DNA of 64,000 nucleotides from Mycobacterium parmense. Its GTDB lineage: Bacteria > Actinomycetota > Actinomycetes > Mycobacteriales > Mycobacteriaceae. Positions 56,101 to 64,000 of this stretch are shown here, one piece after another. Below the pieces are notes generated by a model. That model was given only the letters and a program-made list of their open reading frames with translations, had not been told where the DNA came from and did no database searches. The position numbers and the translations under genes were made by a program. Within the stretch, counting starts at the first letter, position 1. Each line of letters opens with the position of its first letter. The stretch covers positions 4,650,001 through 4,714,000 of the forward strand of contig NZ_AP022614.1 of the NCBI RefSeq assembly GCF_010730575.1, read 5' to 3'.

Positions 56101-59100
56101 GAAGCGCGGGCCGCGTTGGCAGCGCGGCTGCCGGGCTACATGGTCCCGGCCGCGGTCGTCGGTTTGGCGGCGCTGCCGGTGACGGTCAACGGCAAGCTCG
56201 ACCTGCGCGCGCTGCCGGAGCCGGACTTCGCGGCTCGGGGGTACCGGGCCCCGGGCAGCCTCACCGAAGAGATCCTGGCCGGCGTGTTCGCGCAGGTGCT
56301 CGGCGTGGAGCGGGTCGGCGTCGATGACTCGTTCTTCGACCTCGGGGGGGATTCGCTGTCGACGATGCGGCTGGTCGCGGCGATCAACGCCGCCCTGCAG
56401 GTCGACCTGCCGGTGCGCACGGTGTTCGAGGCACCCACCGTGGCCCGGCTGGCGCCGCGTGTCGGCGAGGGCAACAGCAGGCTGCAGCCGCTGGTCGCGC
56501 TCGAGCGGCCCCCGGTGATCCCGTTGTCGTTCGCGCAGAACCGGTTGTGGTTCATCGACCAGCTGCAGGGCCCCTCGCCGGTCTACAACATGGCGGCGGC
56601 CATGCGGTTGAGCGGCGGGCTCGACGTCGAGGCGCTCGGGGCGGCACTGGCTGACGTCGTGGCCCGTCACGAAAGCCTGCGCACGCTGTTCACCGCGCCC
56701 GACGGCACCCCCCAGCAGGTGGTCGTCCCCGCCGAGCAGGCCGACTTCGGCTGGGACGTCGTCGATGCGAGCCGGTGGTCGCAGAACCGCCTGCACGAGG
56801 CCCTCGAGGTCGCGGCGCGTGAGACCTTCGACCTGGCCACCGATATCCCGTTGCGGGCGCACCTTTTCCGCATCGCCGCCGACGAGCACGTGGTGGTGGC
56901 CGTCGTGCACCACATCGCCGCCGACGGCTGGTCGCTGCGGCCGCTGGTCGCCGACCTCGGCGCGGCGTACGCCAGCCGGTGCGCCGGCCAGGCCCCCGAC
57001 TGGGCACCGCTGCCGGTGCAGTACGTCGACTACACGCTGTGGCAGCGTGCGCAATTCGGCAACCTCGACGACAGCGCGAGCCGGGTCGCCGCGCAGCTGG
57101 CCTATTGGGAGGACGCGCTGGCCGGGTTGCCCGAGCGGGTGCAGCTGCCCACCGACCGGCCCTACCCGCTGGTCGCCGACATGGCCGGCGCCACCGTGGC
57201 GGTGGACTGGCCCGCCGAGCTTCAACAGCAGGTCGCCCGGCTGGCCCGCGAGCACAATGCCACCAGCTTCATGGTGGTCCAGGCCGCCCTTGTCGTACTG
57301 CTGTCGAAGATCAGCGCCAGTTCCGATGTCGCCGTTGGCTTTCCGATCGCCGGGCGGCGCGACCCCGCGCTCGACGATCTGGTGGGCTTCTTCGTCAACA
57401 CCCTGGTGCTGCGCGCGGACCTGACCGGCGATCCCAGCTTCGGCGAAATGCTGACGCAGGTCCGCACGCGCAGTCTGGAGGCCTTCGAGCACCAGGACGT
57501 GCCGTTCGAGGTGCTCGTGGAGCGACTCAACCCCACCCGCAGCCTGACCCACCACCCGCTGGTGCAGGTCATGCTGTCCTGGCAGAACTTCGCCGGGCTG
57601 AGCGATCCGGCCGCCGGTTCGGGGTTGAAGGGCGTCGACGTCGAGTCGATACCGCTGGGCACCCAGTCCGCCCGCATGGACCTGACGTTCTCGCTGTCCG
57701 AGCGCTGGAACGCCGGCGGGGCGCCCGCCGGGATCGGCGGCGAGGTCGAGTTCCGCACCGACGTGTTCGATGCCGAGACCATCGAGACGCTGATCGATCG
57801 CCTGGAGCGGGTGCTGGCGGCCATGACCGCCGACCCGGACCGGTCGTTGTCGTCGCTGTCCCTGCTCGACGAGGCCGAGCACGCCCGGCTGGCGGAACTG
57901 GGCAACCGGGCTGTGTTGACCGACCCGCCGGACGCCCCGGCCGGCGACGCGTCCATTCCGGAATTGTTTGCGGCGCAGGTGATTCGCACCCCGGAGGAGC
58001 CGGCGCTGACCTTCGGGGGCCGGTCGTGGACGTACGCCGAACTGGACGAGGCGTCCAACCGGTTGGCGCACCTGCTGGTGGCCCGCGGCGCGGGACCGGG
58101 CCGGACCGTGGCGCTGCTGTTCAACCGTTCGGCCGAGGCGATCGCATCGATCGTGGCGGTGCTCAAGGCCGGGGCCGCCTACCTGCCGATCGACCCGGCG
58201 CTGCCCCAGGCGCGCATCGCGTTCATGCTCGCCGACGCCGCGCCGGTCGCCGCCGTCACCACGAGCGACCTGGCCGCCCGGCTCGACGAGTTCGACCTGG
58301 CCGTCGTCGACGTCGCCGACCCCGCCATCGGCGATCGGCCCGCCACGCCGCTGCCGGCGCCGGACCAGAGTGACATCGCCTACCTGATCTACACGTCGGG
58401 CACCACCGGTGTGCCCAAAGGCGTTGCCATCACCCACCGCAACGTTCTCGGGCTGTTGAGATCGCCGGGCCTCGAGCTGCCGTCGGCGGGGGTGTGGAGC
58501 CAGTGGCACTCGCTCGCGTTCGACGTCTCGGTCTGGGAGATCTGGGGGGCGTTGCTGCACGGCGGGCGGCTGGTGGTCGTGCCCGAGTCGGTGGCGCGCT
58601 CACCGGAAGACCTGCACGCCCTGCTGCGGGCCGAAAACGTCAGCGTCCTGACCCAAACCCCTTCGGCGGCAATGATGTTGTCCCCGGAGGGACTGGACTC
58701 GACAGCGCTGGTGGTCGCCGGCGAGGCCTGCCCCGCCGAGTTGGTCGAGAGGTGGGCGCCGGGGCGGATCATGCTCAACGCCTACGGTCCCACCGAGGCC
58801 ACCATCTACGCGGCCGTCAGCGCGCCGCTGAGGCCGGGTTCGGGCGTCGTGCCCATCGGCACGCCGGTCCCCAGGGCCGCGCTGTTCGTGCTGGACGAAT
58901 GGCTGCGGCCCGTCCCGATCGGCGTGGTCGGCGAGTTGTACGTGGCCGGCGCCGGCGTCGCATGCGGATACGCCGGACGGCCGCAGCTGACCGCGTCCCG
59001 CTTCCTGGCCTGCCCGTTCAACGGCCCGGGATCTCGCATGTACCGGACCGGGGACCTGGTGCGCTGGGGCTCCGACGGGCAGCTGCAATACCTCGGCCGC

Positions 59101-62100
59101 GCCGACGAGCAGGTCAAGATCCGCGGCTACCGCATCGAACTCGGCGACGTCCAGGCCGCGCTGGGCGGCCTCGACGGAGTCCGGCAGGCCGCCGTGATCG
59201 CCCGCGAGGACCGCCCCGGCGACAAGCGACTCGTCGGCTACATCGTCGGCACCGCCGACCCGGCCGAGGCGCGCGCCGCGGTGGCCAAGTACCTGCCGGC
59301 GTACATGGTGCCGGCGGCGGTGGTGGCGCTGGATGCCCTGCCGCTGACCCCCAACGGCAAGCTCGACAAGCGCGCCCTGCCCGCGCCGACGTACGGAAGC
59401 GTCGAGCAGTACCGCGCCCCGGGCAACGCGGTCGAAGAGGTTCTGGCCGGCATCTACGCCGAGGTGCTCGGGGTCGCCCGCGTGGGTGTCGACGACTCGT
59501 TCTTCGAGCTCGGTGGCGACAGCATCATGTCGATGCAGGTGGTGGCCCGGGCGCGCGCCGCGGGGCTCACGTGCAGGCCGCGCGACATCTTCGTCGAGCA
59601 GACCGTGGCCCGGCTGGCCCTGGTGGCCGGCGCGGCCGACGACGAATCCGACGTGGCGGACGAGGGTGTCGGCCCGGTGCCGCCCACCCCGATCATGCGC
59701 TGGCTGCGCGGCGTCGAAGGCCCGACCGAGCAGTTCAACCAGACGATGGTGGTGCAGGCACCCGCCGGCGTCGGCCGGGCCGACGTGGTGGCGGTGCTGC
59801 AGGCCCTGCTCGACCGGCACGCCATGCTGCGGCTGCACGTCGAGCCCACGGACTGCTCGATGCAGGTGCCCGAACCCGGGGCGGTGGACGCCCGCAACTG
59901 CCTGGACTCTGTGGAAGAGGCCACGGACGAGGCCCTGCGGCAGGCCGTCGTCGCGGCGCGGTCACGGTTGAACCCGGCGGCCGGCATGATGCTCAGCGCG
60001 TTGTGGGTGGCCCCGATGAGCCAGCTGGTGTTGATCGTCCACCACCTGGCCGTGGACGGGGTGTCATGGCGAATCCTGTTGGAAGACATGAACATTGCGT
60101 GGGCCCAGCACCGCGCCGGCCAGCCCGTCGAGTTGCCGGCCGGCGGCACGTCGTTCGCGCGGTGGGCGGAATTGCTCGACGAACACGCCGGCGCCACCGA
60201 CGTCGTCGCGCAGGCGGACACCTGGCGGCGGGTGGCCCGGCTCGCCCAGACCCCCGCGTTGCCGGCCGTGCGGCCGCAGGTCGACACCTTCGCCACCGCC
60301 GGGCAGCTGTCGGTGTCGCTGGACGACGCCGACACGGTCTCCACCCTGCTGCGCGAGGCGCCCGCCGCGTTCCACGCCGGAATCAACGACATCCTGTTGA
60401 TCGGGTTCGCCCTGGCGGTGGCGGAGTTCTTGGGGAACCCCGCGACCCCGATCGGGATCGACGTCGAGGGCCACGGCCGCGACGAGGACGCGGCCGCCCC
60501 GGGCAGGCGCGTGGACCTGTCGCGGACGGTGGGCTGGTTCACCACCAAATACCCGGTGGCCTTCCAGCCGGGTGGCCTGGCCTGGACGCAAGTGGCGGCG
60601 GGGGACGCCGCGCTGGGCGCGGTGATCAAGGACGCCAAGGAGCAACTGCGTGCGCTTCCCGACGGCATCACCTACGGCCTGCTGCGCTACCTCAACGCCG
60701 ACGTCGACCTCGACGGTTCCGACCCGCAGATCGGGTTCAACTACCTGGGCCGGCTGGGCGGCGCCGCCGGGCCGTCCGACGAGCTGTGGCGGCCCGCAAC
60801 CGACGGGTCGGCGGTCACCGGTGCGGCCACCGCGGTGCCCATGCCCCTGATGCACACCCTGGAGCTCAACGCCGGCACGGTGGACACCGACGCGGGCCCG
60901 CAGCTGCACGCCAACTGGACATGGGCGCCCTCGGCGCTCGATCATGCGGCGGTCACCCGGCTCAGCCGGCTGTGGTTCGAAGCACTGGCGGGCATCAGCG
61001 CGCACGTGCGCGGCGGCGGAGGCGGCCTGACCCCGTCCGACGTGGCGCCCGCCAGGCTCAGCCAGCAGCAGATCGACGAGCTCGAGCGGCAATACCGCGT
61101 CGCCGACATCCTGCCGGTGACCCCGCTGCAGCAGGGCCTGCTCTTCCACGCCCGCACCGTCGAGCCCGGCGAGAATGCCGCCGACATGTACGCGGTGCAG
61201 CTGGATTTGACCGTCACCGGAGCGCTCGACCCGGATCGCCTGCGCGACGCGGTGCAGACGGTGGCGGCCCGACACCCGAACCTGGCCGCCCGCTTCTGCG
61301 ACGAGCTCGACGAGACGGTGCAGATCATCCCGGCCGACCCGGCGGCGTCCTGGCAGTACGCCGAGTACGACGGCGACGCGGCCGCTGATGCCGACGAGCG
61401 GGTCGCTCGGCTGTGCGCCGCCGAACGCGCCGCGGTCTGCGACCTAGCCGGGCAGCCGGCCTTCCGGGTTGCGCTGGTGCGCACGGCGGCGAAGCGGCAC
61501 CGGTTGGTGCTGACCAACCACCACATCGTGATGGACGGCTGGTCGCTGCCGATCCTGCTGCGCGAGATCTTCGCGAGCTACTACGGGGCCCGGCTGCCCG
61601 CGGCCGTGCCGTACCGCAAGTTCATCGGCTGGCTGGCCGGCCGCGACGTGGACGCGGCCCGGGCCGCGTGGGCCGAGGTGCTCGCCGGCTTCGACACCCC
61701 GACGCTCGTCGGGGCGCCGGGCCGGCCGCGGGATCGGCTGCGGCCGGGGCGCCGGGACGTCCGCTCGTTCCGGGTGCCCGAACAGACGGTGCAGGCGGTC
61801 GGCGAGCTGGCGCGCGCGTGCCACACCACCGCGAACGTCGTCCTGCAGGGCGCCTTCGCGCAGCTGCTGATGCGGCTGACCGGTCACCACGACGTGGCAT
61901 TCGGCACCGCCGTCTCGGGCCGGCCGACCGACGTGGCCGGCGCCGATTCGATGGTGGGCCTGATGATCAACACCGTGCCGGTGCGGGCCCGCCTCACCGC
62001 CACGACCACCACCCACGACCTGCTCAACCAGCTGCAGACCGCCCACAACACGACGCTCGAGCACCAGCACCTGGCGCTCGGCGAGATCCACCGGATCACC

Positions 62101-64000
62101 GGGCGCGACATCCTCTTCGACACCCTCTTCGCCTTCGAGAACTACCCGATCGGCGATGTGGCGCTCGGGGGCTCGTCGGACGCGGACGAGCTGGCCATCA
62201 CGGAGTTCAGCAGCCACGAGCACAACCACTATCCGCTGACCGTGCAGGCCATGCCGGGCAACGGACTGGGACTGCGCGTCGAATACGACACCGGCGTCTT
62301 CGGCGCCGCCGACATCGAGACGCTGATCGGGCGTTTCGAGCGGGTGCTGATGGCGATGACGGCCGAGCCCGCCCGGCGGCTCGCCTCGATCGATCTGCTC
62401 GACGAGGGCGAGCACTCGTGGCTCGAGCAGGTCGGCAACCGCGAGGCGCTGGTCGCGCCGCCGGTGGCGCACGCCTCGATCCCGGAGCTGTTCGCCGCGC
62501 GGGTCGGCACCGCGCCGGACGCGGTGGCGGTGACCGCCGGGCCGCGGTCGATGACGTACCGCGAGCTCGACGAGGCCGCGAACCGGCTGGCGCGACAGCT
62601 CGCGGCTCACGGTGCGGGTCCGGGACAGTCTGTGGCGCTGATGTTTCCGCGTTCGGCCGAGGCGATCGTCGCGATCCTGGCGGCGGTCAAGGCCGGGGCG
62701 GCCTACCTGCCGATCGACCCCGCGGTGCCCGGCGAACGCCTGGAGTTCATGCTGGCCGACGCCGGGCCCGTCGCGGCGGTCACGACCCGCGACCTGGGCG
62801 GGCGGTTCGCCGGGGCGGGCGTGCCGGTGATCGATGCCACGAACATCGGGGACGCCGCGTTCGGGACCCAGCCCATCGCGGCGCCGGCGATGCCTGCCCC
62901 CGAGGACGTCGCCCACATCATCTACACGTCGGGCACCACCGGCGTGCCCAAGGGCGTGGCCGTCACCCATGGCAACGTGACCCAGCTGCTCGGTTCGTTG
63001 GACGCCGGCCTGCCGCCGGATCAGGTGTGGACGCAGGTCCACTCCTACGCCTTCGATTTCTCGGTGGGCGAGATCTGGGGCGCGCTGCTGGCCGGCGGGC
63101 GGCTGGTGATCGTGCCGGAGTCCGTGGCCGCCGCCCCGGCGGACTTCCACGCGTTGCTGGTCGCCGAAGGGGTCAACGTCATCACCCAGACGCCGTCGGC
63201 GGCGGAGGTGCTGTCGCCCCAGGGGCTCGGGTCGGCGGCGCTGCTGCTGGGCGGTGAGCCCTGCCCGCCCGAGCTGGTGGACCGCTGGGCGCCCGGCCGG
63301 GTGGTCGTCAACGCCTACGGCCCGACCGAGACGACGGTCTACGCGGCGATGAGCGCGCCCCTTACCGCCGGGACCGCCGGGTCGGTGCCGATCGGGCCGC
63401 CGGTGCCGGGGGCGGCGCTGTTCGTGCTCGACGCCTGGTTGCGGCCCGTCGCGCCCGGCGTGGTCGGCGAGCTGTACGTGGCCGGCGCCGGCGTCAGCCT
63501 CGGGTATGTGCGCCGCGCGGGGTTGACCGCGTCGCGGTTCGTGGCCTGCCCGTTCGACGCCGAAGCCGGGACGCGCATGTACCGCACCGGGGACCTGGTG
63601 CGCTGGGGTGACGACGGGCAGCTGCACTACATCGGGCGCGCCGACGAACAGGTCAAGATCCGTGGGTTCCGCATCGAGCCCGGCGAGGTACGGGCAGCGC
63701 TGGCCGGCCTCGACGGGGTCGCGCAGGCGGCGGTGATCGCCCGCGAGGACCGCCCGGGTGACAGGCGGCTGGTCGGGTACGTCACCGGCACGGCGGACCC
63801 CGCCGCGCTGCGCTCCCAGCTGGCCCAGCGCCTCCCGGGACACATGGTCCCGGCGGCGGTGGTGGTGCTGCCGGAGCTGCCCATGACGGTCAACGGCAAG
63901 CTCGACACCCGCGCGTTGCCACCCCCGGAATACCGGGCCGGCGAGTACCGCGCTCCGGGCAATGCCACCGAGGAGGCGCTGGCGGAGATCTTCGCCCGGA
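33682..64000 (+). CDS. Giant non-ribosomal peptide synthetase, at least 8 modules (3' end outside window)
   Basis: One frame stays open from ATG 33682 to the window edge: 10,106 complete codons without a stop. I checked frame at about twenty points along it. Domain order is C-A-T-E / C-A(MT)-T / C-A-T / C-A-T / C-A-T-E / C-A-T / C-A-T-E / C-A-(T). Every condensation domain keeps HHxxxDG, every A domain its SGTTG/SGSTG P-loop and (N/S)GKLD lysine, and every complete carrier LGGDS. The first C domain has no upstream carrier and probably loads a fatty acid, making a lipopeptide. TTG 33670 is an alternative start. The release domain lies beyond the window. The product is unknown. It differs from glycopeptidolipid synthetases in the placement of its E domains. 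Confidence 0.96.
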   Translation, partial: MEFGDRGLPVTRGQLDIWLAQETGHSGTEWQLGLFVRIEGVVDREALEWAVRRVVQEAEPVRACFFEEDGQVFQRAIDYPDVELAFMDLTRSLDPVREAREVASSIQRTPMPLTGQLFKFLALQTRADEFHLYVCCHHIVIDGFGLALVCQRVASVYSAIVSGAPIPPPIFGSLQDLLDAESEYEASEDYREDQAYWTQNLPTLGGAYHRAVADRDECDPYRSSGPVALDPVILRRVQQLCEVWDMPRSSVITAACALMVRGWSGEGREVVLDFPVGRRVLPELKTLPGMVAGVVPLSVTVSPDCALADFCKHVDTRIREALDHQRFPVQALERNSGPGVVADRIVVDFLPSSFNVPFGGVAASASLISGLGRGFGLVFSGAGDELLLSTLGEGQPFSNLDVRDIAAQLERVLAAIAADSGRRLSTLDLLGESERARLGEIGNRAALGRPAGTPVSVTELFDAQVAGTPEAVAISGEGGSLTYRELDGAANRLAHLLVGHGAGPGRCVALLCSRSAEAVVGIVAVLKTGAAYLPIDPGLPAARIEFMLGDAAPIAVLTTADLADLLDGFGGPVVDVHDTGSDALPDTAPPAPAADDIAYLIYTSGTTGTPKGVAIAHHNLTQLLMSLDGGLPQASEQVWSQCHSYAFDFSVWEIFGALLRGGRLVVIPEAVAGSPTDMRDLLIAQRVNVLTQTPSAVGTLAPEGLESVALVMGGEACPPDVVDRWAPGRVMVNAYGPTETTMCVAISAPLTAGSPAVPIGSPVAGAALFVLDEWLQPLPIGVVGELYVAGAGLGVGYLSRAGLTSSRFVACPFGGAGARMYRTGDLAYWGDDGQLRCLGRVDEQVKVRGYRIELGEIRAALAAFDGVEQAVVIAREDRPGSKRLVGYVTGNVDPVEARRVLSERLPAYMVPAAVVVLEALPLTPNGKLDLRALPAPEYTVSEYRAPAGAVEEILAGIYADVLGVDRVGVDDSFFELGGDSISSMQVVARARAAGLTCRPRDVFVEQTVARLAAVTKAAGASDESVIDEGVGPVPATPIMLWLAHTNGLDGPAAQFNQTVLVQAPAGVTEADVVAVLQALLDHHAMLRLCVNRAAAENDWSLAVPESGSVNARECLRAVDALTDAAVGQARSRLDPAAGVMLSALWVASSRELMLAIHHLAVDGVSWRILLEDINIAWAQHHAGQPVALPAAGTSFQRWATLLAEHAHRPEVVEQAGAWRQVAEIPGARESLPPVRPDVDTYATAGHLAVRLDAADTRTLLGEAPAAFHAGVNDILLIGFALAVAEFLRPSQIGDQPICIDVEGHGRHEEFAAEHEHVDLSRTVGWFTTKHPAALRVGELPWAKVTAGDPALGAVLKDAKEQLRALPPALTYGLLRYCNGDVELDGPDPRIGFNYLGRLGAPAADAEGLWQLGRQGLSLMGAAAAVPMPMAHTVELNAGALDTDAGLQLHAEWTWAPSAFDHAQIARLGRLWFEALAGICVHVRNGGGGLTPSDIAPARLRQEEIDELQRRYRVADILPLTPLQQGLLFHASTAQADVDMYAVQLDFTVLGPLDPVRLRDAVHAVVVRHPHLAAQFCQQFEQPVQIISSDPEMAWRYLELDADSDGDDQIERLCAAERAAVCDLADQPAFRAVLVRIAEGRHRFVLTNHHIVLDGWSLPILLREIFAGYYGQRLPPAASYRKFITWLADRDLDAAREAWRAVLDGFDTPTLVGPRDRLQDRLGHGQRGFATARVSEQTTSALTELARTCHTTVSTVLQGAWALLLTSLTGRHDVVFGTARSRVGQPEVADAETMVGLLINTVPVRGSIGADTTTADLLDQLQRAHVDTLEHQHLALNEIHRVAGHEMLFDTLFVYENYPLDTSKPMGVDELTIADFTNREYNHYPLTVEALPGRELNLHLEYDTAVFDGAGIEALIERMRRALEAMTADPNRRLSSIDLLDAGERAQLQQWSGAGVGAPVGIAPDVLAAAVTADPDAPAVVDGARVLSYRELDDWSTRLARLLIGAGVGADCAVGVAMDRCAELVVAWWAVLKAGGVYVPVDRAHPVERIASVLDSVAAQCVLTRGAESVAGAGARPVIRVDGLDVSGHSANPITDADRTAALGTDSTAYVIFTSGSTGEPKGVAVGHAGLLGAAAGQRAMYRLPAAARVLMVAAPTFDASLFEIALATGSGAALVIAPPDVYAGEALTALLHRERVSAALITPTVVSSLDRTRLDALTTLITGGEACPDELVHAWAPGRRMFNAYGPSEATIWATGATMSPGEPVSIGAPIPGVCALVLDARLNPAPIGVMGELYLAGPALAHGYIDRARLTAERFVANPFAPNGVTGARMYRTGDLARWTAAGRLEYLGRADTQIKLRGQRIELGEIESALLACPQVGQAAATVHHGTTGSQLVAYITLEHAGTADDDAEIVGEWQHVYDELYAAPDAEVTEGAGAGVVGFGMDFRGWNSSYTGDPIPLEEMAEWRAATVDRILALRPRQVLEIGAGSGLILSQVAPHCERYVATDISSAAVDKLTRSLERLQIPWRDRVELRAQPAHVTEGLPPGEFDTIVINSVVQYFPNAGYLAEVIDNALELLAPGGTLFVGDVRNHSLQGAFQTAIALTRTGATDAAVLRQRVHHAMLGEPELLLAPEFFSAWAADRASVAGIEIALKRGSADNELNRYRYDVAIHKGPAAVRSLAAAPTWEWADCAGLTGLHTRLASQRPGTVRVTGIPRAGVIGDVVLEQALADGLPLAEALARAEDADGSLTPEDLHRLGEAAGYHVAVTWGNPPGTVDAVFVTRADASAPAFTDLYLPPAGAHHSPVHANDPHSNTKIGAVRQRLSAWLPDYMVPPHIVVLEEMPLTSSGKLDRKSLPAPDFEDSDRYRAPAGAVEEILADIYAQVLGLPRVGVDDSFFDLGGDSLSAMRLIGAVNTSLDADLSVRTVFEAPTIAQLAPRIGGDARRLEPLVPAQRPEAIPLSFAQSRLWFIDQLQGPSPVYNMAVALRLRGRLDTGALGAALTDVVDRHEPLRTLFAAPDGIPRQVVLPAGQTDFGWDVVDATGWPQDRLDEAVNDSVRHTFDLSAQIPFHARLFRCADDEHMLVAVVHHIAADGWSITPLVRDLGVAYASRCVGQAPAWAPLAVQYVDYTLWQRAQLGEIDDSDSPIAAQLAYWEDALAGLPERLQLPTDRPYPPVADHRGARVSIEWPAELQRQVRRVAREHKATSFMVIQAALATLLSKISASSDVAVGFPIAGRRDASLDELVGFFVNTLVLRVDIAGDPTFAELLGQVRRRSLAAYEHQDVPFELLVERLNPARSLTHHPLVQVLLGWQNFDWQASDAAGLALGDLQATALPVDTHTARMDLAFSLGERWGEDGEPAGLDVAVEFRTDVFDADTIEELVGRFERVLAALTADPDLRLSSLDLLDEVEHVRLSRWGNRAVLDLPVAGVSVPVLFAAQVVRSPDAVAVVCGGGSLTYRELDEASNRLAHLLSAHGAGPGRVVAVLFSRSAEAVVAILAVLKSGAAYLPIDPALPQARVEFMVADAGPVVAVSTGDLAGRLAGMGLSVVDVHDPAVLTQPSTVLPGPGPRDVAHIIYTSGTTGVPKGVAVEHRNVTQLFDGLDIGVALAPGQVWTQFHSYAFDFSVWEIWGALLHGGRLVVVPDAVARSADDFHALLVEQGVTVLTQTPSAVGVLSPAGLQSAALVIGAEPCPPELVDRWAPGRAMVNVYGPTETTMWACKSAPLAAGCGAPPIGSPVSGAAFFVLDDWLRPVPAGVVGELYIAGRGVGIGYWRRTALTASRFVACPFEGARGQRMYRTGDLVCWGSDGQLRYHGRVDEQVKIRGYRIELGEVRSALAALDGVDQAVVVAREDRGGGKRLVGYITGAADPGEARAALAARLPGYMVPAAVVGLAALPVTVNGKLDLRALPEPDFAARGYRAPGSLTEEILAGVFAQVLGVQRVGVDDSFFDLGGDSLSTMRLVAAINAALQVDLPVRTVFEAPTVARLAPRVGEGNSRLQPLVALERPPVIPLSFAQNRLWFIDQLQGPSPVYNMAVALRLSGRLDTDALGAALADVVARHESLRTLFTAPDGTPQQVIVPAEQARPGWEVVDAVGWPASQLEGAVTEAAHHTFRLDSEIPICATLFRAGDDEHVLVAVVHHIAADGWSVGPLVADLGAAYASRCAGQAPDWAPLAVQYVDYTLWQRARLGSIDDGDSPIAAQLAYWQNALAGMPERLELPTDRPYPARADMAGATIDVDWPAELQHQVTLLAREHDATSFMVMQAALAVLLSKISTSSDVAVGFPIAGRNDPALDQLVGFFVNTLVLRADLTGDPSVAELLARVRARSLEAFEHQDVPFEVLVERLNPTRSLTHHPLVQVMLGWQNLSWQDDPAAGLALGDVEVTPLPVETHTARMDLAFSLAERWTGAGEPAGIGGKVEFRTDVFDAASIELLVERLRRVLVSMTADADLRLSALDVLETGERERLDALGNRAVLTSPAVSPASITQMFAGHVARAPQAVAVSDDGRSVTYRELDEASNRLAHLLIGRGAGPGGCVGLVLSRSAEAIAAMLAVLKTGAAYLPIDPALPDTRIEFMLTDAAPLAVVTNAAFAERVAGYPGYRGPVIEVDDPHIDARPGTPPPVAASPDDLAYLIYTSGTTGVPKGVGLTHANVTRLLGHLPPELPAPGVWSHSHSPAFDVSVWEIFGALLRGGRVVVIPEVLARSPQEMHAVLVAEQVSVLTQTPSAVAVLPTHGLESAALVMAGEACPPEVVDRWAPGRVMLNAYGPTETTMCVAISAPLATGSGAPPIGSPVPGAALFVLDGWLRPVPPGVAGELYVAGAGLGAGYLRRAGLTASRFVACPFAAAGQRMYRTGDLVRWGSDGQLQYLGRADEQVKIRGYRIELGDVQAALAALDGAGQTAVIAREDRPGDTRLVGYVTGGIDPAHARAVLAERLPAYMVPAAIVNVEAMPLTPNGKLDARALPAPEYTGAGYRAPTGAVEEILAGLFAQTLGVERVGVDDSFFDLGGDSISAMRLVAAVNAGLGADLAVRTLFEAPTVAQLAPRIGEGASRLEPLVARDRPAVIPLSFAQNRLWFLEQLQGPSAVYNLATTLRLDGPLDAGAMRAAMADVVARHETLRTLFVAPDGIPQQVVLPVERAEVDWRVVDATTWPATRLHEAVEDAARYAFDLSTEIPLRATLFRVADDQHLLVAAVHHIAADGWSITPLARDLSAAYAARCAGRSPEWAELPVQYVDYTLWQREQFGDLRDGVSPIAAQVAHWESTLAGLPERIQLPTDRPYPLVADQRGATVAVDWPAELQRRVDRVARDHHATTFMVVQAALAVLLSKIGASSDVAVGFPIAGRRDPALDDLVGFFVNTLVLRVDTAGDPTFTELLGQVRHRSLAAYEHQDVPFEVLVERLNPSRSLTHHPLVQVMLAWQNLPGQHNDPAAGLTLGELRVTPLPVDTQTARMDLTFSLAERWTETGEPAGIGGTVEFRTDVFDADSIEALVGRLQRVLTALTADPARALSTVELLDDLERARVDGIGNRAVLTRPAPEPESVPALFAAQVTRTPDAVALVCDGRSLTYRQLDEAANRLAHLLSGRGAAPGRSVALLFSRSAEAVVAILATLKTGAAYLPIDPSLPSARIGFVLADAAPVAAVTTAGLADRLDGLDVAVIDVADPAVEAQPTTPPPAPAADHIAYLIYTSGTTGVPKGVAVTHRNVAQLLAGANTGLPRAGVWSQWHSLAFDVSVWEIFGALLHGGRLVVVPESVARSPEDLRALLVAEQVSVLSQTPSAAGALSPAGLDAVTLVVAGEACPPELVDQWAPGRVMINAYGPTEATVYAAISAPLQGGSAGVVPIGSPVPGGAMFVLDASLRHVPPGVVGELYVAGAGVACGYWQRTGLTATRFVACPFGGPGDRMYRTGDLVRWRADGQLDYLGRVDDQVKIRGYRIELGEVRAALAALDGVDQAVVVAREDRPGDKRLVGYVTGTADPAAARAALGDRLPSYMIPAAVVALRTLPLTPNGKLDARALPAPEYTAGEYRAPGNAVEEILAGIYAEVLGLERVGIDDSFFDLGGDSISSMQVVTRARAAGLTCRTRDIFVEQTVARLARVAVLADGDDAGVIDEGVGPVVATPIMKWLNDIGGPVDQFNQTVLVQAPDGVTEADVVVVLQALLDRHAMLRLRLDGGGLTVPGPRAVDASECLRTVATLSEEAVAQARSRLDPAAGVVLSALWADTTGHLVVTVHHLAVDAVSWRILLEDLNIAWAQHRAGQPVALPPGGTSFQRWASLLAEHAGTPRVVAAADAWQRVVATPPMLPAVRPDADTFATAGHLSDELDAATTGTLLSEVPAAFHTGINDILLIAFALALAEFSGSELPADAPIGIDVEGHGRHEELARHVDLSRTVGWFTTKYPVALKLGRGLSWAQVTAGDAALGAALKDAKEQLRALPDGLTYGLLRYLNDDVDLSAPEPSIGFNYLGRQGGSAELSRDLWRVGQDWSLTRAAAAIPMPLMHTLELNAGTIDTGDGARLHANWTWAPSALDEARVARLSRLWFEALAGICAHVRTGGGGLTPSDIAPARLSQEQIDALQRQHGVADVLPLTPVQQGLLFHARAMQGSGADLYAGQLDISLAGALDPHRLRAAVRAAVARHPNLVARFIAHFHEPVQILLSEPDMGWRYAELDDEQEIERLCADERAAVCDLGDRPAFRAALIRVAADRYRFVLTNHHIVLDGWSMPILLGEIFAGYYGQRLPAPAPYRDFVAWLAGRDRDAARSAWGELFDGFDTPTLVGSQDRLEPGPRSVETFVLPAEIGQAASELARSCHTTVNTVLQAAFAQLLCRLTGRHDVAFGTTVSGRPAEVAGVESMVGLFINTLPVRANITPATTTVDLLEQLQGAYNETLDHQHLALSEIHRVTGQDRLFDTLFAYENYPVDADALSGDHDLAVTGIATRESTHYPLAVQAQPGTELRLRVEYDTDVFDAAGVTALIQRLQRVLVAMTTDPRRRLSAMDALDATDADEPNTLSRWGNRAVLDLPVAGVSVPVLFAAQVVRSPDAVAVVCGGGSLTYRELDEASNRLAHLLSAHGAGPGQVVAVLFSRSAEAVVAILAVLKSGAAYLPIDPALPQARVEFMVADAGPVVAVSTGDLAGRLAGMGLSVVDVHDPAVLTQPSTVLPGPGPRDVAHIIYTSGTTGVPKGVAVEHRNVTQLFDGLDIGVALAPGQVWTQFHSYAFDFSVWEIWGALLHGGRLVVVPDAVARSADDFHALLVEQGVTVLTQTPSAVGVLSPAGLQSAALVIGAEPCPPELVDRWAPGRAMVNVYGPTETTMWACKSAPLAAGCGAPPIGSPVSGAAFFVLDDWLRPVPAGVVGELYIAGRGVGIGYWRRTALTASRFVACPFEGARGQRMYRTGDLVCWGSDGQLRYHGRVDEQVKIRGYRIELGEVRSALAALDGVDQAVVVAREDRGGGKRLVGYITGAADPGEARAALAARLPGYMVPAAVVGLAALPVTVNGKLDLRALPEPDFAARGYRAPGSLTEEILAGVFAQVLGVERVGVDDSFFDLGGDSLSTMRLVAAINAALQVDLPVRTVFEAPTVARLAPRVGEGNSRLQPLVALERPPVIPLSFAQNRLWFIDQLQGPSPVYNMAAAMRLSGGLDVEALGAALADVVARHESLRTLFTAPDGTPQQVVVPAEQADFGWDVVDASRWSQNRLHEALEVAARETFDLATDIPLRAHLFRIAADEHVVVAVVHHIAADGWSLRPLVADLGAAYASRCAGQAPDWAPLPVQYVDYTLWQRAQFGNLDDSASRVAAQLAYWEDALAGLPERVQLPTDRPYPLVADMAGATVAVDWPAELQQQVARLAREHNATSFMVVQAALVVLLSKISASSDVAVGFPIAGRRDPALDDLVGFFVNTLVLRADLTGDPSFGEMLTQVRTRSLEAFEHQDVPFEVLVERLNPTRSLTHHPLVQVMLSWQNFAGLSDPAAGSGLKGVDVESIPLGTQSARMDLTFSLSERWNAGGAPAGIGGEVEFRTDVFDAETIETLIDRLERVLAAMTADPDRSLSSLSLLDEAEHARLAELGNRAVLTDPPDAPAGDASIPELFAAQVIRTPEEPALTFGGRSWTYAELDEASNRLAHLLVARGAGPGRTVALLFNRSAEAIASIVAVLKAGAAYLPIDPALPQARIAFMLADAAPVAAVTTSDLAARLDEFDLAVVDVADPAIGDRPATPLPAPDQSDIAYLIYTSGTTGVPKGVAITHRNVLGLLRSPGLELPSAGVWSQWHSLAFDVSVWEIWGALLHGGRLVVVPESVARSPEDLHALLRAENVSVLTQTPSAAMMLSPEGLDSTALVVAGEACPAELVERWAPGRIMLNAYGPTEATIYAAVSAPLRPGSGVVPIGTPVPRAALFVLDEWLRPVPIGVVGELYVAGAGVACGYAGRPQLTASRFLACPFNGPGSRMYRTGDLVRWGSDGQLQYLGRADEQVKIRGYRIELGDVQAALGGLDGVRQAAVIAREDRPGDKRLVGYIVGTADPAEARAAVAKYLPAYMVPAAVVALDALPLTPNGKLDKRALPAPTYGSVEQYRAPGNAVEEVLAGIYAEVLGVARVGVDDSFFELGGDSIMSMQVVARARAAGLTCRPRDIFVEQTVARLALVAGAADDESDVADEGVGPVPPTPIMRWLRGVEGPTEQFNQTMVVQAPAGVGRADVVAVLQALLDRHAMLRLHVEPTDCSMQVPEPGAVDARNCLDSVEEATDEALRQAVVAARSRLNPAAGMMLSALWVAPMSQLVLIVHHLAVDGVSWRILLEDMNIAWAQHRAGQPVELPAGGTSFARWAELLDEHAGATDVVAQADTWRRVARLAQTPALPAVRPQVDTFATAGQLSVSLDDADTVSTLLREAPAAFHAGINDILLIGFALAVAEFLGNPATPIGIDVEGHGRDEDAAAPGRRVDLSRTVGWFTTKYPVAFQPGGLAWTQVAAGDAALGAVIKDAKEQLRALPDGITYGLLRYLNADVDLDGSDPQIGFNYLGRLGGAAGPSDELWRPATDGSAVTGAATAVPMPLMHTLELNAGTVDTDAGPQLHANWTWAPSALDHAAVTRLSRLWFEALAGISAHVRGGGGGLTPSDVAPARLSQQQIDELERQYRVADILPVTPLQQGLLFHARTVEPGENAADMYAVQLDLTVTGALDPDRLRDAVQTVAARHPNLAARFCDELDETVQIIPADPAASWQYAEYDGDAAADADERVARLCAAERAAVCDLAGQPAFRVALVRTAAKRHRLVLTNHHIVMDGWSLPILLREIFASYYGARLPAAVPYRKFIGWLAGRDVDAARAAWAEVLAGFDTPTLVGAPGRPRDRLRPGRRDVRSFRVPEQTVQAVGELARACHTTANVVLQGAFAQLLMRLTGHHDVAFGTAVSGRPTDVAGADSMVGLMINTVPVRARLTATTTTHDLLNQLQTAHNTTLEHQHLALGEIHRITGRDILFDTLFAFENYPIGDVALGGSSDADELAITEFSSHEHNHYPLTVQAMPGNGLGLRVEYDTGVFGAADIETLIGRFERVLMAMTAEPARRLASIDLLDEGEHSWLEQVGNREALVAPPVAHASIPELFAARVGTAPDAVAVTAGPRSMTYRELDEAANRLARQLAAHGAGPGQSVALMFPRSAEAIVAILAAVKAGAAYLPIDPAVPGERLEFMLADAGPVAAVTTRDLGGRFAGAGVPVIDATNIGDAAFGTQPIAAPAMPAPEDVAHIIYTSGTTGVPKGVAVTHGNVTQLLGSLDAGLPPDQVWTQVHSYAFDFSVGEIWGALLAGGRLVIVPESVAAAPADFHALLVAEGVNVITQTPSAAEVLSPQGLGSAALLLGGEPCPPELVDRWAPGRVVVNAYGPTETTVYAAMSAPLTAGTAGSVPIGPPVPGAALFVLDAWLRPVAPGVVGELYVAGAGVSLGYVRRAGLTASRFVACPFDAEAGTRMYRTGDLVRWGDDGQLHYIGRADEQVKIRGFRIEPGEVRAALAGLDGVAQAAVIAREDRPGDRRLVGYVTGTADPAALRSQLAQRLPGHMVPAAVVVLPELPMTVNGKLDTRALPPPEYRAGEYRAPGNATEEALAEIFAR
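38194..42530 (+). other. NRPS module 2: C - A with inserted N-methyltransferase - T
   Basis: C2 opens with [17 protein letters not shown], the form that follows an epimerase (D-to-L condensation), and has HHIVLDG near 1648. A2 differs from all other A domains here ([11 protein letters not shown] near 2112). Its pocket residues read D-A-F-L-I-G-A-I-W-K, which suggests a nonpolar residue. Between core motifs A8 and A9 an insert of about 270 residues (40921-41700) carries EIGAGSG at 2484-2490 and VQYFP, the SAM-binding and NMT motifs. A10 Lys is 2851 and carrier Ser is 2905. Residue 2 is predicted to be N-methylated and L. Confidence 0.88.
42535..45712 (+). other. NRPS module 3: C - A - T
   Basis: C3 is of the L-to-L type ([23 protein letters not shown]) with HHIAADGW near 3090. 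A3 has IYTSGTTG near 3579; pocket residues read D-F-W-T-V-G-V-M-W-K. Carrier Ser is 3959. The A3-T3 DNA is the left copy of the 1.87-kb repeat and is richer in T-ended and TTG codons than neighbouring modules. Residue 3 is predicted to be L and identical to residue 6. Confidence 0.85.
43929..45797 (+). repeat. 1.87-kb near-perfect direct repeat, copy 1 (A3-T3-start of C4)
   Basis: A line-by-line comparison with 54726-56594 gives five mismatches over 1,869 bp, two of which change an amino acid (Arg to Gln in GPG(R/Q)VVAV; Gln to Glu in LGV(Q/E)RVG). Similarity drops abruptly at both ends. The offset is exactly 10,797 bp, a multiple of three. Confidence 0.97.
45715..48880 (+). other. NRPS module 4: C - A - T
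   Basis: C4 is L-to-L type with HHIAADGW near 4144. A4 has IYTSGTTG near 4638; pocket residues read D-V-W-T-V-A-A-M-C-K, which shares most positions with phenylalanine codes but has Val at 236. Carrier Ser is 5015. A 125-bp stretch in the C-terminal A subdomain is identical to module 7. Residue 4 is predicted to be L. Confidence 0.85.
48244..48368 (+). repeat. 125-bp perfect repeat, copy in A4
   Basis: Identical to 59038-59162. It covers the A7-A8 core region ([15 protein letters not shown] to [10 protein letters not shown]). The flanks are clearly diverged, which points to local gene conversion or recent recombination between modules 4 and 7. Confidence 0.9.
48890..53410 (+). other. NRPS module 5: C - A - T - E
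   Basis: C5 is L-to-L type with HHIAADGW near 5200. A5 has IYTSGTTG near 5691; pocket residues read D-V-W-S-V-A-A-V-Y-K. Carrier Ser is 6069 in GGDSISS, the carrier form that precedes E domains in this protein. E5 has [10 protein letters not shown] at 6237, so the usual Gly of HHxxxDG is Ala. Residue 5 is predicted to be D if E5 is active. Confidence 0.85.
53430..56508 (+). other. NRPS module 6: C - A - T
   Basis: C6 is the post-epimerase type ([17 protein letters not shown]) with HHIVLDG near 6719, consistent with E5 being functional. A6-T6 is the right copy of the 1.87-kb repeat, so pocket residues equal those of A3 (D-F-W-T-V-G-V-M-W-K) and the same amino acid is expected. IYTSGTTG is near 7178 and carrier Ser is 7558. 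Confidence 0.86.
54726..56594 (+). repeat. 1.87-kb near-perfect direct repeat, copy 2 (A6-T6-start of C7)
   Basis: This is the second copy of 43929-45797, in the same orientation and reading frame. It has the same unusual codon choice (many TTG, GTG and T-ended codons) within C-ended flanks. Confidence 0.97.
56512..61065 (+). other. NRPS module 7: C - A - T - E
   Basis: C7 is L-to-L type with HHIAADGW near 7743. A7 has IYTSGTTG near 8236; pocket residues read D-V-W-T-V-A-A-I-Y-K, close to A5. Its C-terminal subdomain shares a perfect 125-bp block with A4, so A7 is a mosaic. Carrier Ser is 8614. E7 has [10 protein letters not shown] near 8787. Residue 7 is predicted to be D. Confidence 0.85.
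59038..59162 (+). repeat. 125-bp perfect repeat, copy in A7
   Basis: Identical to 48244-48368, offset 10,794 bp. That is one codon short of the offset of the larger repeat, so the module 3-4 and 6-7 blocks are nearly collinear. Confidence 0.9.
61080..64000 (+). other. NRPS module 8: C - A - (T), cut by the window edge
   Basis: C8 is the post-epimerase type ([17 protein letters not shown]) with HHIVMDGW near 9280. A8 has IYTSGTTG near 9747; pocket residues read D-F-G-T-L-G-A-V-Y-K. Pocket position 239 is Gly (in [10 protein letters not shown]) where the other A domains except A2 have Trp. NGKLD is present. The carrier domain has just begun at the window end, so whether E, further modules or a release domain follows is unknown. 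Confidence 0.83.

Noticed and set aside
43929..56594. The 1.87-kb repeat as an insertion sequence or composite transposon
   Set aside because: No transposase, terminal inverted repeats or target duplications are present. Both copies are coding parts of A and T domains in frame.
33682..64000. Splitting the NRPS into several genes
   Set aside because: No stop codon or frame change was found. Module boundaries pass through inter-domain linkers in the same frame at every point checked.
33682..64000. Identification as the glycopeptidolipid synthetases Mps1/Mps2
   Set aside because: The GPL core (D-Phe, D-allo-Thr, D-Ala, L-alaninol) needs epimerases in the first three modules and has no N-methyltransferase in module 2. 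Here E domains are in modules 1, 5 and 7, and the genomic context is different.

Overview
The window is chromosomal DNA of very high GC from a Mycobacterium other than the M. tuberculosis complex. The evidence is gene order and protein sequence. Read left to right it follows the H37Rv backbone from just after folK (Rv3606c) to Rv3579c, in the inverse orientation: Rv3605c-3603c, panC, panD, coaX, lysS, lsr2, clpC1, lpqF, mhuD, Rv3591c, mutY, canB, Rv3587c, disA, radA, lpqE, carD, ispD, ispF, cysS and the SPOUT rRNA methyltransferase. I cannot name the species from the sequence alone.

Three blocks interrupt this backbone. (1) At 10.1-12.2 kb, after clpC1, there is a YbjQ-family gene and then a cobalamin riboswitch in front of cbtB, cbtA and a histidine-phosphatase-like gene: a B12-controlled cobalt-uptake module. 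(2) At 14.7-22.1 kb, between the Rv3591c homologue and mutY, there is an overlapping seven-gene operon homologous to Rv0081-Rv0087 (an ArsR regulator plus the 'hyc' membrane complex). Its large subunit lacks all four nickel-ligating cysteines. (3) From 33.4 kb to the right edge, after an exported glycerophosphodiesterase, there is an MbtH-like gene and one enormous non-ribosomal peptide synthetase (NRPS).

The NRPS is the most striking object. One uninterrupted frame runs from ATG 33682 to the window edge (at least 10,106 codons). It holds eight modules: C-A-T-E, C-A(N-MT)-T, C-A-T, C-A-T, C-A-T-E, C-A-T, C-A-T-E and C-A-(T). It begins with a condensation domain that has no upstream carrier, so the likely product is an N-acylated lipopeptide of eight or more residues. 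Positions 1, 5 and 7 would be D-configured and residue 2 N-methylated. The 3' end, with any further modules and the release domain, lies outside the window. A 1.87-kb segment covering the A3-T3 domains recurs almost perfectly at A6-T6, exactly 10,797 bp (3,599 codons) downstream, so recombination between the copies would add or remove three modules in frame.

Functional logic by region: 0-5 kb is pantothenate/CoA synthesis (PanC makes pantothenate from pantoate and the PanD product beta-alanine; CoaX phosphorylates it). 5-10 kb holds translation, chromatin and proteolysis genes (LysS, Lsr2, ClpC1). 22-28 kb holds DNA repair and signalling (MutY, DisA, RadA), carbonic anhydrase and the RNA-polymerase regulator CarD. 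28-32 kb is the MEP isoprenoid pathway (IspD, IspF), CysS and an rRNA methylase in a tight operon. CoA and 4'-phosphopantetheine supply from the left end would also feed carrier-protein activation in the NRPS, but no direct regulatory link is visible. No tRNA, rRNA, CRISPR array, transposase or phage gene was recognised.
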